A stretch of 64,000 nucleotides of DNA. Source: an uncultured Vibrio sp. (GTDB lineage: Bacteria; Pseudomonadota; Gammaproteobacteria; Enterobacterales; Vibrionaceae). The DNA is taken from contig CANNGN010000013.1 in assembly GCA_947504195.1 (NCBI GenBank), positions 36,124 to 100,123 on the forward strand, written 5' to 3'. The position numbers and the translations under genes were made by a program. Below are positions 19,548 to 27,737 of the stretch, in pieces (the first letter of the stretch is position 1; each line of letters opens with the position of its first letter). Under the pieces are notes generated by a model. That model saw only the letters and a list, made by a program, of their open reading frames with translations. It was not told the DNA's origin and made no database searches.

Positions 19548-19575
19548 AATTTATCAATTGATCTATTGATAAATT
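19548..19575. promoter_or_regulatory. Candidate LuxR/HapR autoregulatory site
   Basis: Seen: arms AATTTATCAA and TTGATAAATT, exactly complementary, separated by 8 bases. The right half plus its flank (TATTGATAAATT) matches one half of the known HapR/LuxR consensus (ATTGATAAATTTATCAAT type). LuxR-family master regulators are known to repress their own promoters, so autoregulation is inferred. The arrangement is unusual because the half sites point outward with a longer spacer. Confidence 0.5.
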
Positions 19576-19644
19576 GCATATGCACAATTACACTTATTAA
19601 TGCACTACCCATAATAAAAATATCACCAAGATGTGATAACAAAT

Positions 19645-19662
19645 CAACGTTAATTGGCAAGG
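19645..19662 (+). promoter_or_regulatory. Qrr small-RNA pairing site over the luxR ribosome binding site
   Basis: The 18 bases ending in GGCAAGG match, at about 15 positions, the complement of the conserved Qrr sRNA core as recalled (CCTAGCCAACTGACGTTG). The segment ends at the AAGGA Shine-Dalgarno, 10 bases before ATG 19673, where Qrr RNAs are known to block luxR/hapR translation at low cell density. The match is from memory and needs the genome's own qrr genes. Confidence 0.6.
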
Positions 19663-19672
19663 AAAAAAATAT

Positions 19673-20290
19673 ATGGACGCGATAATAAAAAAACGCCCCC
19701 GGACTCGCTTATCCCCCCAAAAGCGTAAACTTCAGTTAATGGAAATAGCCTTAGAAGTATTTGCAAAACGCGGTATTGGTCGTGGCGGCCATGCTGATAT
19801 TGCAGATATTGCACAGGTTTCCGTCGCAACGGTTTTCAACTACTTCCCTACTAGAGAAGATTTGGTCGATGATGTGTTAACTCACGTAGTACATCAATTT
19901 TCTAATTTCCTAGCAGACAATATCGATATCGATGCTTACATCAAAGATAATTTGTATAACCTAACTCATGAGATGACTCGTCTTGTACTAGAAGATTGTC
20001 ATTGGATAAAAGTTTGGTTTGAATGGAGTGCATCGACTCGCGAAGAAGTATGGCCATTGTTTGTTTCAACCAATCACACTAATCGCCTGCTTGTGAAAAA
20101 CATGTTTACGAAAGCCATCGAACATGGCGACGTATGTGACAAGTACTCACCAGAACATTTATCTGACCTATACTTGGGAATGTTCTACACGTTATTCATT
20201 CAGGCTAACCGTACCACCGATCAACAAGAAATTGATGAAATGGTCCATTGCTACCTTGATATGCTTTGTATCTATCAACGACGCAAGTAA
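19673..20290 (+). CDS. luxR: Quorum-sensing master regulator, LuxR/HapR/SmcR family
   Basis: TetR-type transcription factor at the end of the Vibrio LuxO-Qrr cascade, active at high cell density. The 205-aa protein opens with KKRPRTRLSPQKRKLQL and has the highly conserved helix-turn-helix GRGGHADIADIAQVSVATVFNYFPTR split across residues 35-62. The ligand/dimer domain includes WIKVWFEWSAST and ends YLDMLCIYQRR. It is more like Vibrio HapR/SmcR/OpaR than Aliivibrio LitR. hpt lies upstream and lpdA downstream (convergent), as in many vibrios. It is probably autorepressed and controlled by Qrr sRNAs through sites in the upstream gap. Confidence 0.96.
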   Translation: MDAIIKKRPRTRLSPQKRKLQLMEIALEVFAKRGIGRGGHADIADIAQVSVATVFNYFPTREDLVDDVLTHVVHQFSNFLADNIDIDAYIKDNLYNLTHEMTRLVLEDCHWIKVWFEWSASTREEVWPLFVSTNHTNRLLVKNMFTKAIEHGDVCDKYSPEHLSDLYLGMFYTLFIQANRTTDQQEIDEMVHCYLDMLCIYQRRK

Positions 20291-20311
20291 TTGAATAACG
20301 TACCACATAAT

Positions 20312-20347
20312 AAAAAACCGCCGCACTTCAAGTGCCGCGGTTTTTTT
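20312..20347. terminator. Bidirectional terminator between luxR and lpdA
   Basis: AAAAAACCGC...GCGGTTTTTT hairpin with a CACTT/AAGTG inner stem and one mismatch, with A-rich and T-rich ends suited to both strands. Confidence 0.9.
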
Positions 20348-20384
20348 AATCTTCTCATCTAAGTATATAACCTAGAAGATAAGA

Positions 20385-21812
20385 TTATTTTTTCTTCACT
20401 GCTTTCGCATTAGGCAAATCGGTAATTGTACCTTCAAATACCTCTGCCGCTAAGCCTACAGACTCATGTAGCGTTGGGTGAGCATGGATAGTTAATGCGA
20501 GATCTTCTGCATCACAACCCATTTCAATCGCTAGACCAATTTCACCAAGTAGTTCACCGCCGTTAGTACCAACGATAGCACCACCAATCACACGGTGAGA
20601 GTCTTTATCAAAGATAAGCTTAGTCATACCATCAGCACAATCTGATGCGATCGCACGTCCGGATGCAGCCCAAGGGAAAGTCGCAGTTTCGTAGTTAAGA
20701 CCTTCTTCTTTTGCTTCTTTTTCTGTTTTACCAACCCAAGCAACTTCTGGCTCAGTGTAAGCAATTGAAGGAATAACTTTAGGATCAAAGTAGTGCTTCT
20801 TACCAGCAATAACTTCTGCAGCAACATGGCCTTCATGCACGCCTTTGTGAGCAAGCATTGGCTGACCAACAATATCGCCAATTGCGAAAATATGTGGAAT
20901 ATTGGTCTTAAGCTGCTTATCAACATTGATGAAGCCACGTTCATCAACTTCAATACCAGCTTTCTCAGCATCAAGAAGCTTACCATTAGGCACACGACCG
21001 ATAGCTACAAGTACAGCATCATAGCGCTCTGCTTCAGCAGGTGCTTTCTTGCCTTCCATAGACACGTAGATACCGTCGTCTTTAGCTTCAACTGCCGTAA
21101 CTTTCGTTTCTAGCATTAAGTTGAATTTATCTTTAATACGCTTGGTATAAACTTTTACTATGTCTTTATCAGCAGCTGGAATCACTTGATCGAACATTTC
21201 TACAACGTCGACTTTAGATCCCAGTGAGTGATATACCGTACCCATTTCGAGACCGATGATACCACCACCCATGATCAACAGCTTGCCAGGAACTTCTTTT
21301 AGCTCTAGTGCATCCGTTGAGTCCCAAATACGAGGATCTTCATGAGGAATAAATGGCAATTTAATCGGACGAGAACCCGCCGCTACAATTGCATTATCGA
21401 AGTTAATAACAGTCTTGCCGTCATCACCTTCAACTTCAATGGTATTCGGGCCAGTAAACTTACCAAAACCATTTACAACATTCACTTTACGCATCTTAGC
21501 CATACCGCCAAGACCGCCAGTTAGTTGTGTAATAACTTTTTCTTTCCAAAGACGAATCTTGTCGATATCAGTCTGTGGTTCACCAAAAACAATACCGTGT
21601 TCTGAAAGTGCTTTCGCTTCTTCAATAACTTTCGCTACGTGTAATAGCGCTTTAGAAGGAATACAACCGACGTTTAAACATACACCACCTAAGGTGCTAT
21701 AACGTTCAACTAGAACGGTATCAAGACCTAAATCTGCACAACGGAAAGCAGCGGAGTATCCAGCAGGGCCGGCACCAAGTACTACCACTTGGGCTTTGAT
21801 TTCTTTGCTCAT
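20385..21812 (-). CDS. lpdA: Dihydrolipoyl dehydrogenase (E3)
   Basis: FAD enzyme that reoxidises lipoamide in the pyruvate and 2-oxoglutarate dehydrogenase complexes and glycine cleavage. Features: FAD fold GAGPAGYSAA, redox disulfide in GGVCLNVGCIPSKA (Cys about 45 and 50), NAD fold GGGIIGLEMG, and the C-terminal HAHPTLHE base pair. It lies 256 bases after aceF with a hairpin in the gap, so it is probably transcribed both from the pdh promoter and from its own promoter, as is known for E. coli lpd. Confidence 0.98.
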   Translation of the reverse strand: MSKEIKAQVVVLGAGPAGYSAAFRCADLGLDTVLVERYSTLGGVCLNVGCIPSKALLHVAKVIEEAKALSEHGIVFGEPQTDIDKIRLWKEKVITQLTGGLGGMAKMRKVNVVNGFGKFTGPNTIEVEGDDGKTVINFDNAIVAAGSRPIKLPFIPHEDPRIWDSTDALELKEVPGKLLIMGGGIIGLEMGTVYHSLGSKVDVVEMFDQVIPAADKDIVKVYTKRIKDKFNLMLETKVTAVEAKDDGIYVSMEGKKAPAEAERYDAVLVAIGRVPNGKLLDAEKAGIEVDERGFINVDKQLKTNIPHIFAIGDIVGQPMLAHKGVHEGHVAAEVIAGKKHYFDPKVIPSIAYTEPEVAWVGKTEKEAKEEGLNYETATFPWAASGRAIASDCADGMTKLIFDKDSHRVIGGAIVGTNGGELLGEIGLAIEMGCDAEDLALTIHAHPTLHESVGLAAEVFEGTITDLPNAKAVKKK

Positions 21813-22032
21813 TTTGACCTCTTGTAGTCGTTATCCTTAACAGGCTGATGCGGGCTTCAATCGATTCACTCGATGATTCAAACCATGTCTTATATAAACC
21901 AAAATAGTTTACAGAGATGTTAATGGGTTGAAAAGAATTTCACCAGAGCCTGTGAGCCATACAACAATTCAATCAAGTATCTTTTAGCTCAATCGAACTG
22001 ACCTAGTAATTAATATGCTTTTTAAGATTAAT

Positions 22033-22054
22033 CAAGGCGGCTATTGCCGCCTTG
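22033..22054. terminator. Hairpin between aceF and lpdA
   Basis: Perfect 9-base stem CAAGGCGGC / GCCGCCTTG with a TATT loop just after the aceF stop codon. On the minus strand it lacks a good T run, so it is more likely a partial terminator or an mRNA end-stabilising hairpin than a full stop. Confidence 0.6.
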
Positions 22055-22068
22055 GATTTACGCTTAAC

Positions 22069-23943
22069 TTATAGAACTAAACGACGAATATCGCTTAAAC
22101 AACCATTTAAGTAAGTAATGAAACGTGCACCTTCGGCACCATCAATTACTCTGTGGTCGTAAGATAACGACAATGGAAGTTGTAGACGCGGAGTAAACTC
22201 TTTGCCATTCCATACTGGCTTCATCTCAGATTTAGAGACACCTAAGATGCCAACTTCAGGTGCGTTTACGATTGGTGTAAATGAAGTACCACCGATTCCG
22301 CCTAAGCTAGAAATGGTGAAACAACCACCTTGCATATCTGCTGCCGTTAGTTTGCCATTACGTGCTTTCTTAGAGACTTCTGCAAGTTCTGCTGAAAGCT
22401 CGTAGATGCCTTTCTTGTTCACATCTTTAAAGACTGGAACGACTAATCCATTTGGAGTATCAACCGCAATACCAACATTCACGTACTTCTTAAGAATTAA
22501 GTTTTCACCGTCATCAGAAAGAGAAGAGTTAAATGCAGGGAAGGCTTCAAGCGCTTTAGCAACAGCTTTCATGATGAAAACAAGCGGCGTGATCTTAATG
22601 CCACTGTCTTTCTTCGCTTCAATTGCATTTTGCTCTTTACGGAAGCTTTCAACTTCAGTGATATCAGCGTTATCCCACTGTGTAACATGAGGAATCATTA
22701 CCCAGTTACGATGCAAGTTAGCACCAGAGATCTTCTTGATACGAGATAGCGGTTTAACTTCTGTATCACCAAATTTACTGAAGTCAACTTTAGGCCAAGG
22801 TAGTAAGCCCAATGCTGAACCATCACCTTTACCAGATGCACCAGCACCCGACTCAAGACGCTTCAATGCTTCTTTCACGTAGCTTTGAACATCTTCTTTT
22901 AGGATTCGGCTCTTACGACCAGACCCTTTTACTTTCTCAAGGTTAACGCCAAACTCGCGAGCTAAACGACGAACAACTGGAGAAGCATGAGCATAATCAG
23001 CATTTTCTTTGAAATCACCCGTTGATGCAGACGAACTTGCACTTGGAGTTGCGGCTTTCGCTGCTGGAGCACTTGGGGCTGGAGCCGCAGGAGCAGCGGC
23101 AGCTACTGGTGCAGCACCGACAACTTCAAATACCATGATCAACGAACCCGTTGTTACTTTATCGCCGGTCGCAACTTTGATTTCTTTTACTACACCAGCA
23201 AACGGTGCAGGTACTTCCATTGATGCTTTATCGCCTTCAACAGTAAGTAAAGATTGCTCTTCTTCGACACTGTCGCCAACAGCTACCATGATTTCAGTAA
23301 CTTCAACTTCGTCACCACCGATATCAGGTACGTTGACCTCTTTTGCTGCTGAAGCCGCCGCAACAGGAGCCGCTGCTGGAGCTGGATCCGCTGCTGCTGG
23401 AGCAGAGCCTGCAGTTTCAAAAATGAAGACAAGAGAACCTGTCGTCACTTTATCACCAGAGACTACCTTAATTTCTTTTACCACACCGGCAAATGGTGCT
23501 GGTACTTCCATTGATGCTTTGTCGCCTTCAACCGTAAGTAAAGATTGCTCTTCTTCTACGCTATCGCCAACGGCTACCATGATTTCAGTAACTTCAACTT
23601 CATCACCACCGATATCGGGGACATGAACTTCTTTTACTTCAGCTACCGCAGCTGGAGCGGCCGCTGCAGGAGCAGCTTCAACTGGAGCAGAAGCTGGTGC
23701 TGCTGCACCCGCCTCTTCTTCAAAAATCATAATAAGTGAACCAGTGCTTACTGTGTCACCCGTAGCGATTTTGATCTCTTTAACAACACCAGCTTGAGAA
23801 GCTGGAACTTCCATAGAAGCTTTATCACCTTCTACAGTAATAAGAGACTGTTCTTCTTCAACCTTGTCACCAACGCTTACTAGAATCTCAGTGACTTCAA
23901 CCTCATCCGCACCGATATCTGGTACATTAATTTCGATTGCCAT
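22069..23943 (-). CDS. aceF: Pyruvate dehydrogenase E2, dihydrolipoamide acetyltransferase
   Basis: Core of the pyruvate dehydrogenase complex. Three lipoyl domains (about residues 3-76, 105-177, 202-274), each with the EGDKASMEVPA motif and lipoyl lysines at 41, 142 and 239, are joined by Ala/Pro-rich linkers. A peripheral subunit-binding domain (about 318-355) and the acetyltransferase domain follow, ending with SYDHRVIDGAEGARF whose His and Asp are catalytic. 624 aa. Domains 2 and 3 are nearly identical in protein and very similar in DNA. It lies 18 bases after aceE. Confidence 0.98.
   Translation of the reverse strand: MAIEINVPDIGADEVEVTEILVSVGDKVEEEQSLITVEGDKASMEVPASQAGVVKEIKIATGDTVSTGSLIMIFEEEAGAAAPASAPVEAAPAAAAPAAVAEVKEVHVPDIGGDEVEVTEIMVAVGDSVEEEQSLLTVEGDKASMEVPAPFAGVVKEIKVVSGDKVTTGSLVFIFETAGSAPAAADPAPAAAPVAAASAAKEVNVPDIGGDEVEVTEIMVAVGDSVEEEQSLLTVEGDKASMEVPAPFAGVVKEIKVATGDKVTTGSLIMVFEVVGAAPVAAAAPAAPAPSAPAAKAATPSASSSASTGDFKENADYAHASPVVRRLAREFGVNLEKVKGSGRKSRILKEDVQSYVKEALKRLESGAGASGKGDGSALGLLPWPKVDFSKFGDTEVKPLSRIKKISGANLHRNWVMIPHVTQWDNADITEVESFRKEQNAIEAKKDSGIKITPLVFIMKAVAKALEAFPAFNSSLSDDGENLILKKYVNVGIAVDTPNGLVVPVFKDVNKKGIYELSAELAEVSKKARNGKLTAADMQGGCFTISSLGGIGGTSFTPIVNAPEVGILGVSKSEMKPVWNGKEFTPRLQLPLSLSYDHRVIDGAEGARFITYLNGCLSDIRRLVL
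23122..23340 (-). repeat. Lipoyl domain 3 repeat unit within aceF
   Basis: Encodes residues about 202-274. The protein is identical to the second lipoyl domain over more than 50 consecutive residues and the DNA differs mainly at third codon positions. The repeat period is 291 bases relative to 23413-23631. Confidence 0.8.
23413..23631 (-). repeat. Lipoyl domain 2 repeat unit within aceF
   Basis: Partner of 23122-23340. The first lipoyl domain (about 23716-23937) is related but clearly more diverged, so domains 2 and 3 look like the more recent or more often homogenised pair. Confidence 0.8.
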
Positions 23944-23961
23944 TGCTATTTCCTACCTATA

Positions 23962-26625
23962 TTAAGCGTAAAGTGGATTCGTTTTTTCAGTGTCGATATC
24001 AAATTTCTTAATAGCTTCTGCTACGACAGATTTTTCGATATCACCACGTTTCATAAGTTCTGTTAGAGCAGCAACCACAACATAGCCAGCATTTACTTCA
24101 AAATGACGACGTAAGTTTTCGCGGCTATCTGAACGACCAAAGCCATCAGTACCCAATACTTTATATGACTCTGCTGGTACGAACGCACGTACTTGCTCTG
24201 AGTAGTTTTTCATGTAGTCAGTCGCTGCAATTGCAGGTTCGCTACCTAAAACGGTTGTGATGTAAGGTACTTTCGCTTCTGCTTCTGGGTGAAGCATGTT
24301 GAAACGTTCTGCAGCTTGACCATCACGAGTTAGCTCGTTAAATGACGTCACAGCAAAGACATCAGAGGCAACACCGTAGTCTTCACTTAGGATTGTTGCA
24401 GCTTTGCGCACTTCATTCATGATAGTACCGGAACTCATAAGCTGTACTTTACCTTTGCTACCAGCATGAGTTTCGAGCTTGTAGATCCCTTTACGAATGC
24501 CCTCTTCAGCGCCTTCTGGCATTGCTGGCATCGCATAGTTTTCATTCATGATAGTTAGGTAGTAGTACACATTCTCTTGCTCTGAACCATACATGCGACG
24601 GATACCGTCTTGCATGATGACAGCCAATTCGTATGCGAAAGTTGGATCGTATGAGATACAGTTCGGAACCGTATTTGCAAGAATGTGTGAATGTCCATCT
24701 TCGTGCTGAAGACCTTCACCATTTAGCGTCGTACGACCAGCAGTAGCACCAAGTAGGAAACCGCGAGCTTGTTGGTCCCCAGCTAACCATGCCATGTCAC
24801 CAATACGTTGGAAACCAAACATAGAGTAGTAAATGTAGAACGGGATCATTGGTAGATCGTTGGTGCTGTATGATGTCGCAGCAGCAACCCAAGACGCCAT
24901 TGAACCTAATTCGTTGATACCTTCCTGAAGCACTTGACCAGAGGTAGCTTCTTTATAGTAAGAAACAACACCGCGATCTTCAGGTGTGTAGTCTTGACCA
25001 TGTGGGTTGTAGATACCAACCTGACGGAATAAACCTTCCATACCAAAAGTACGTGCTTCATCACAAATAATTGGAACAATGTTCTTACCAATATTCTTAT
25101 CTTTCAATAAGATATTTAGAGTACGAACATAAGCCATTGTGGTAGAAATTTCACGTTTCTGCTCAACCAATAGTGGACCGAAATCTTCAAGAGTCGGCAC
25201 TTTGAATTCTTGAGTAAACTTAGGCTGGCGCTTAGGTGTATATCCAAGTAATGCTTCGCGACGAGCATGCATATACTTGTACTCTTCAGAGCCTTCTTCC
25301 AATTTGAGGTAAGGCAATTTCGTGATAGCTTCATCATCAAGAAGATCTTCAAGGCCTAAGCGATTACGTAGGTGCTGAACATGAGTCATGTCCATTTTCT
25401 TCACACCGTGAGCGATGTTTTTACCTTCAGCTGCTTCACCCATACCGTAACCTTTAACTGTTTTCGCTAGAATAACAGTTGGTTTGCCTTGGGTTTCTTT
25501 TGCGTTATTAAATGCAGCGTACAGTTTCGATGAATCATGACCACCACGCTTAAGAGCAAAAATTTCAGCGTCTGTCATATCCGCAACGAGTGCTGCAGTT
25601 TCAGGATACTTGCCAAAGAAGTGTTCACGAACGTAGGCACCATCTTTCGATTTAAACGTTTGGTAATCACCATCAATGGTTTCATTCATTAGCTGGAGCA
25701 ACTTACCAGAAGTGTCTTTCGCTAGAAGAGAATCCCAGTTTGCGCCCCAAATAACTTTAACAACATTCCAGCCAGCACCTTTAAATAGGCCTTCTAACTC
25801 TTGAATGATGCTACCGTTACCCATAACCGGACCGTCAAGACGTTGTAGGTTACAGTTAACAAGGAAGCATAGGTTATCTAGCTTCTCACGAGCAGCAAAT
25901 GAAATAGCACCACGTGATTCTGGCTCATCCATTTCACCGTCACCAAGGAACGCATAAACACGTTGTGCTGAAGTATCCTTCATTCCGCGTCCTTCAAGAT
26001 ACTTAAGGAAGCGAGCTTGATAAATTGCAGAGATAGGGCCAAGACCCATTGATACCGTTGGGAATTGCCAGAATTCAGGCATCAATTTAGGGTGTGGATA
26101 CGAAGGAACTCCTTTACCATCCACTTCTTGACGGAAGTTATCAAGTTGCTCTTCTGTCAAACGCCCTTCAACGAATGCACGAGAATAAATACCCGGAGAA
26201 ATATGACCTTGATAATAGACTAAATCGCCACCATCGGTGTCGTTTGCTGCACGGAAAAAGTGGTTAAAACACACTTCATAGAAACTTGCAGATGACTGGT
26301 AAGAGGCCATGTGACCACCTAAATCCAAGTCTTTCTTTGATGCACGCAATACAATCATAATTGCGTTCCAGCGGATAATAGAGCGAATACGACGTTCTAA
26401 AGTCGTGTCGCCAGGATAAGCGATTTGCTTATCTGCTGGAATCGTATTGATGTAATTGGTGTTCACGCCAGTCGGCATATCTACGCCATCTAAACGAGCT
26501 TTTTCCAATACCTGCTCAAGTAGGTACTGAGCACGTTCAATACCCTCTTCACGTACAACTGACTCAAGAGCTTCAAGCCACTCTTGGGTTTCCATTGCGT
26601 CTACGTCAGTCTTCATGTCAGACAT
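23962..26625 (-). CDS. aceE: Pyruvate dehydrogenase E1 component (homodimeric)
   Basis: Thiamine-diphosphate-dependent decarboxylase feeding acetyl groups to AceF. It has the thiamine-binding GDGEMDEPES...NCNLQRLDGPV region, GPISAIYQARFLKYL upstream of it, and the C-terminal GTDGFGRSDSRENLR block. ATG 26625 behind AAAGGAAAGATC gives exactly 887 aa, the same length as the E. coli enzyme; an in-frame ATG at 26691 is rejected because it runs into the pdhR 3' end. It sits 49 bases after pdhR and is likely controlled by it. Confidence 0.98.
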   Translation of the reverse strand: MSDMKTDVDAMETQEWLEALESVVREEGIERAQYLLEQVLEKARLDGVDMPTGVNTNYINTIPADKQIAYPGDTTLERRIRSIIRWNAIMIVLRASKKDLDLGGHMASYQSSASFYEVCFNHFFRAANDTDGGDLVYYQGHISPGIYSRAFVEGRLTEEQLDNFRQEVDGKGVPSYPHPKLMPEFWQFPTVSMGLGPISAIYQARFLKYLEGRGMKDTSAQRVYAFLGDGEMDEPESRGAISFAAREKLDNLCFLVNCNLQRLDGPVMGNGSIIQELEGLFKGAGWNVVKVIWGANWDSLLAKDTSGKLLQLMNETIDGDYQTFKSKDGAYVREHFFGKYPETAALVADMTDAEIFALKRGGHDSSKLYAAFNNAKETQGKPTVILAKTVKGYGMGEAAEGKNIAHGVKKMDMTHVQHLRNRLGLEDLLDDEAITKLPYLKLEEGSEEYKYMHARREALLGYTPKRQPKFTQEFKVPTLEDFGPLLVEQKREISTTMAYVRTLNILLKDKNIGKNIVPIICDEARTFGMEGLFRQVGIYNPHGQDYTPEDRGVVSYYKEATSGQVLQEGINELGSMASWVAAATSYSTNDLPMIPFYIYYSMFGFQRIGDMAWLAGDQQARGFLLGATAGRTTLNGEGLQHEDGHSHILANTVPNCISYDPTFAYELAVIMQDGIRRMYGSEQENVYYYLTIMNENYAMPAMPEGAEEGIRKGIYKLETHAGSKGKVQLMSSGTIMNEVRKAATILSEDYGVASDVFAVTSFNELTRDGQAAERFNMLHPEAEAKVPYITTVLGSEPAIAATDYMKNYSEQVRAFVPAESYKVLGTDGFGRSDSRENLRRHFEVNAGYVVVAALTELMKRGDIEKSVVAEAIKKFDIDTEKTNPLYA

Positions 26626-26674
26626 GCCGATCTTTCCTTTTTGTTGGTTTGATCTAAAAACGAAGGAGTAATAG

Positions 26675-27445
26675 CTATGATTCACTATCACTCTGCTGAA
26701 TTCGACTTAAAGAACGCTCTCGACGAGTCTGCTCTTTGCTTAAATCCAACAATGTTTCTTCAATGAAAGCTAGATGAGAATGTGACATTTCACGGGCCTT
26801 CTCAGGTTCCCCCAAAAGTATCGCATCAACGATGCTAGCTCTGTGTTTACCTACTTTTTCAATCACCTCAGGGCGACGATGTAAGAGCTTTAAATTCTGT
26901 TGCACATTTTTTTCAAGCAAAGGTGCAAGGCTACGAACAATATGAAGTAAAACAACGTTATGAGAGGCTTCTGTTAATGCTATTAAAAACTCAACAACAT
27001 TCTCGGCTTCCACTTCAACATTCGCTGAGTTTTGCTCAAGCACAATCTGACTCAAACAAGATTTAATGCGCTTAAAATCTTCTTCAGTACCTCGAATCGC
27101 AGCAAAATAAGCTGCTATCCCTTCCATTGCATGACGAGTTTCAAGCAAATCAAGGTGCGTTTCAGAATGGTTTGACAGTAAGTTTAGCAAGGGATCAGAA
27201 AAACTGGTCCAAACTTTCTCACTAACAAAAGTTCCACCACCTTGTTTACGAGTAAGAAGACGCTTTCCTTCTAAACGTTGGATAGCTTCACGCACTGAGG
27301 GACGAGAAACATCAAATTGTTTCGCTAACTCTCGCTCTGGAAGAAGTTGCTGTCCTGGGGCCAATATGCCTTCGACAATCAATCTTTCCAATTCTTGCTC
27401 GATTACATCTGACAGTTTTGGTTGACGAATCCTTTGATAGGTCAT
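26675..27445 (-). CDS. pdhR: Pyruvate dehydrogenase complex repressor PdhR
   Basis: GntR/FadR-type repressor released from DNA by pyruvate. The N-terminal winged helix (IRQPKLSDVIEQELE...FDVSRPSVREAIQRLE) is almost identical to E. coli PdhR, and an FCD effector domain follows. ATG 27445 aligns with the E. coli start (MTYQRIRQPKL versus MAYSKIRQPKL) and is preferred over ATG 27499, which would place the operator inside the gene. It is the first gene of pdhR-aceE-aceF(-lpdA) and is autoregulated through operators at 27473-27489 and 27612-27628. Confidence 0.96.
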   Translation of the reverse strand: MTYQRIRQPKLSDVIEQELERLIVEGILAPGQQLLPERELAKQFDVSRPSVREAIQRLEGKRLLTRKQGGGTFVSEKVWTSFSDPLLNLLSNHSETHLDLLETRHAMEGIAAYFAAIRGTEEDFKRIKSCLSQIVLEQNSANVEVEAENVVEFLIALTEASHNVVLLHIVRSLAPLLEKNVQQNLKLLHRRPEVIEKVGKHRASIVDAILLGEPEKAREMSHSHLAFIEETLLDLSKEQTRRERSLSRIQQSDSES

Positions 27446-27472
27446 ATTTATCATTCTTCTGCTTTCGTAGCC

Positions 27473-27489
27473 AATTGGTAATACCAATT
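27473..27489. promoter_or_regulatory. pdhR: PdhR operator 1 (promoter-proximal)
   Basis: Perfect palindrome AATTGGTAATACCAATT, matching the known PdhR consensus (AATTGGTnnnACCAATT), 28 bases upstream of the pdhR start. A possible promoter (TAGACA ... TTAATT, minus strand, about 27500-27530) lies just upstream, so bound PdhR would block transcription. Confidence 0.85.
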
Positions 27490-27611
27490 TAAATTGCACA
27501 AGAAATTAACATATGAGGATGCTTTTTGTCTAGCGGAAAATTGATATAAATCATGAAATCGATCACACGTTCACAATTCCCTTACAAAAAATATGCTTTT
27601 TAATTACTCAA

Positions 27612-27628
27612 TATTGGTAATACCATTT
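27612..27628. promoter_or_regulatory. pdhR: PdhR operator 2 (distal)
   Basis: TATTGGTAATACCATTT keeps the TTGGTAATACCA core of operator 1 and lies 139 bases further upstream (about 13 helical turns), compatible with looping or with control of a second promoter. Confidence 0.65.
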
Positions 27629-27737
27629 ATTAGCGTAACATAAGCCATTGCTAGGAAAGGATTTTTGTATGACAAATAAAATCAAGAGAACCCTATAGTC
27701 CTCTTAATTTACTCCAATCTTTGGTAAATAATACCGC

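Larger units (their letters stand above)
19352..19672. promoter_or_regulatory. hpt-luxR divergent control region
   Basis: A 321-base AT-rich gap that should hold the promoters of hpt (minus) and luxR (plus). It contains a perfect 10-base inverted repeat resembling LuxR/HapR binding DNA (19548-19575) and, next to the luxR start, a Qrr-like pairing site (19645-19662). If hpt starts at 19408 instead, the gap is 264 bases. No open reading frame of note. Confidence 0.7.

Noticed and set aside
23009..23626. 205-codon open frame on the plus strand opposite aceF
   Set aside because: It mirrors the Ala/Pro-rich linkers and repeated lipoyl domains of aceF on the other strand; no start signal and low-complexity composition.
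27552..27567. Possible CRP site upstream of pdhR (TGTGA half on the minus strand with a poor second half)
   Set aside because: Only one half matches well (3 of 5 in the other), too weak to list as a site.
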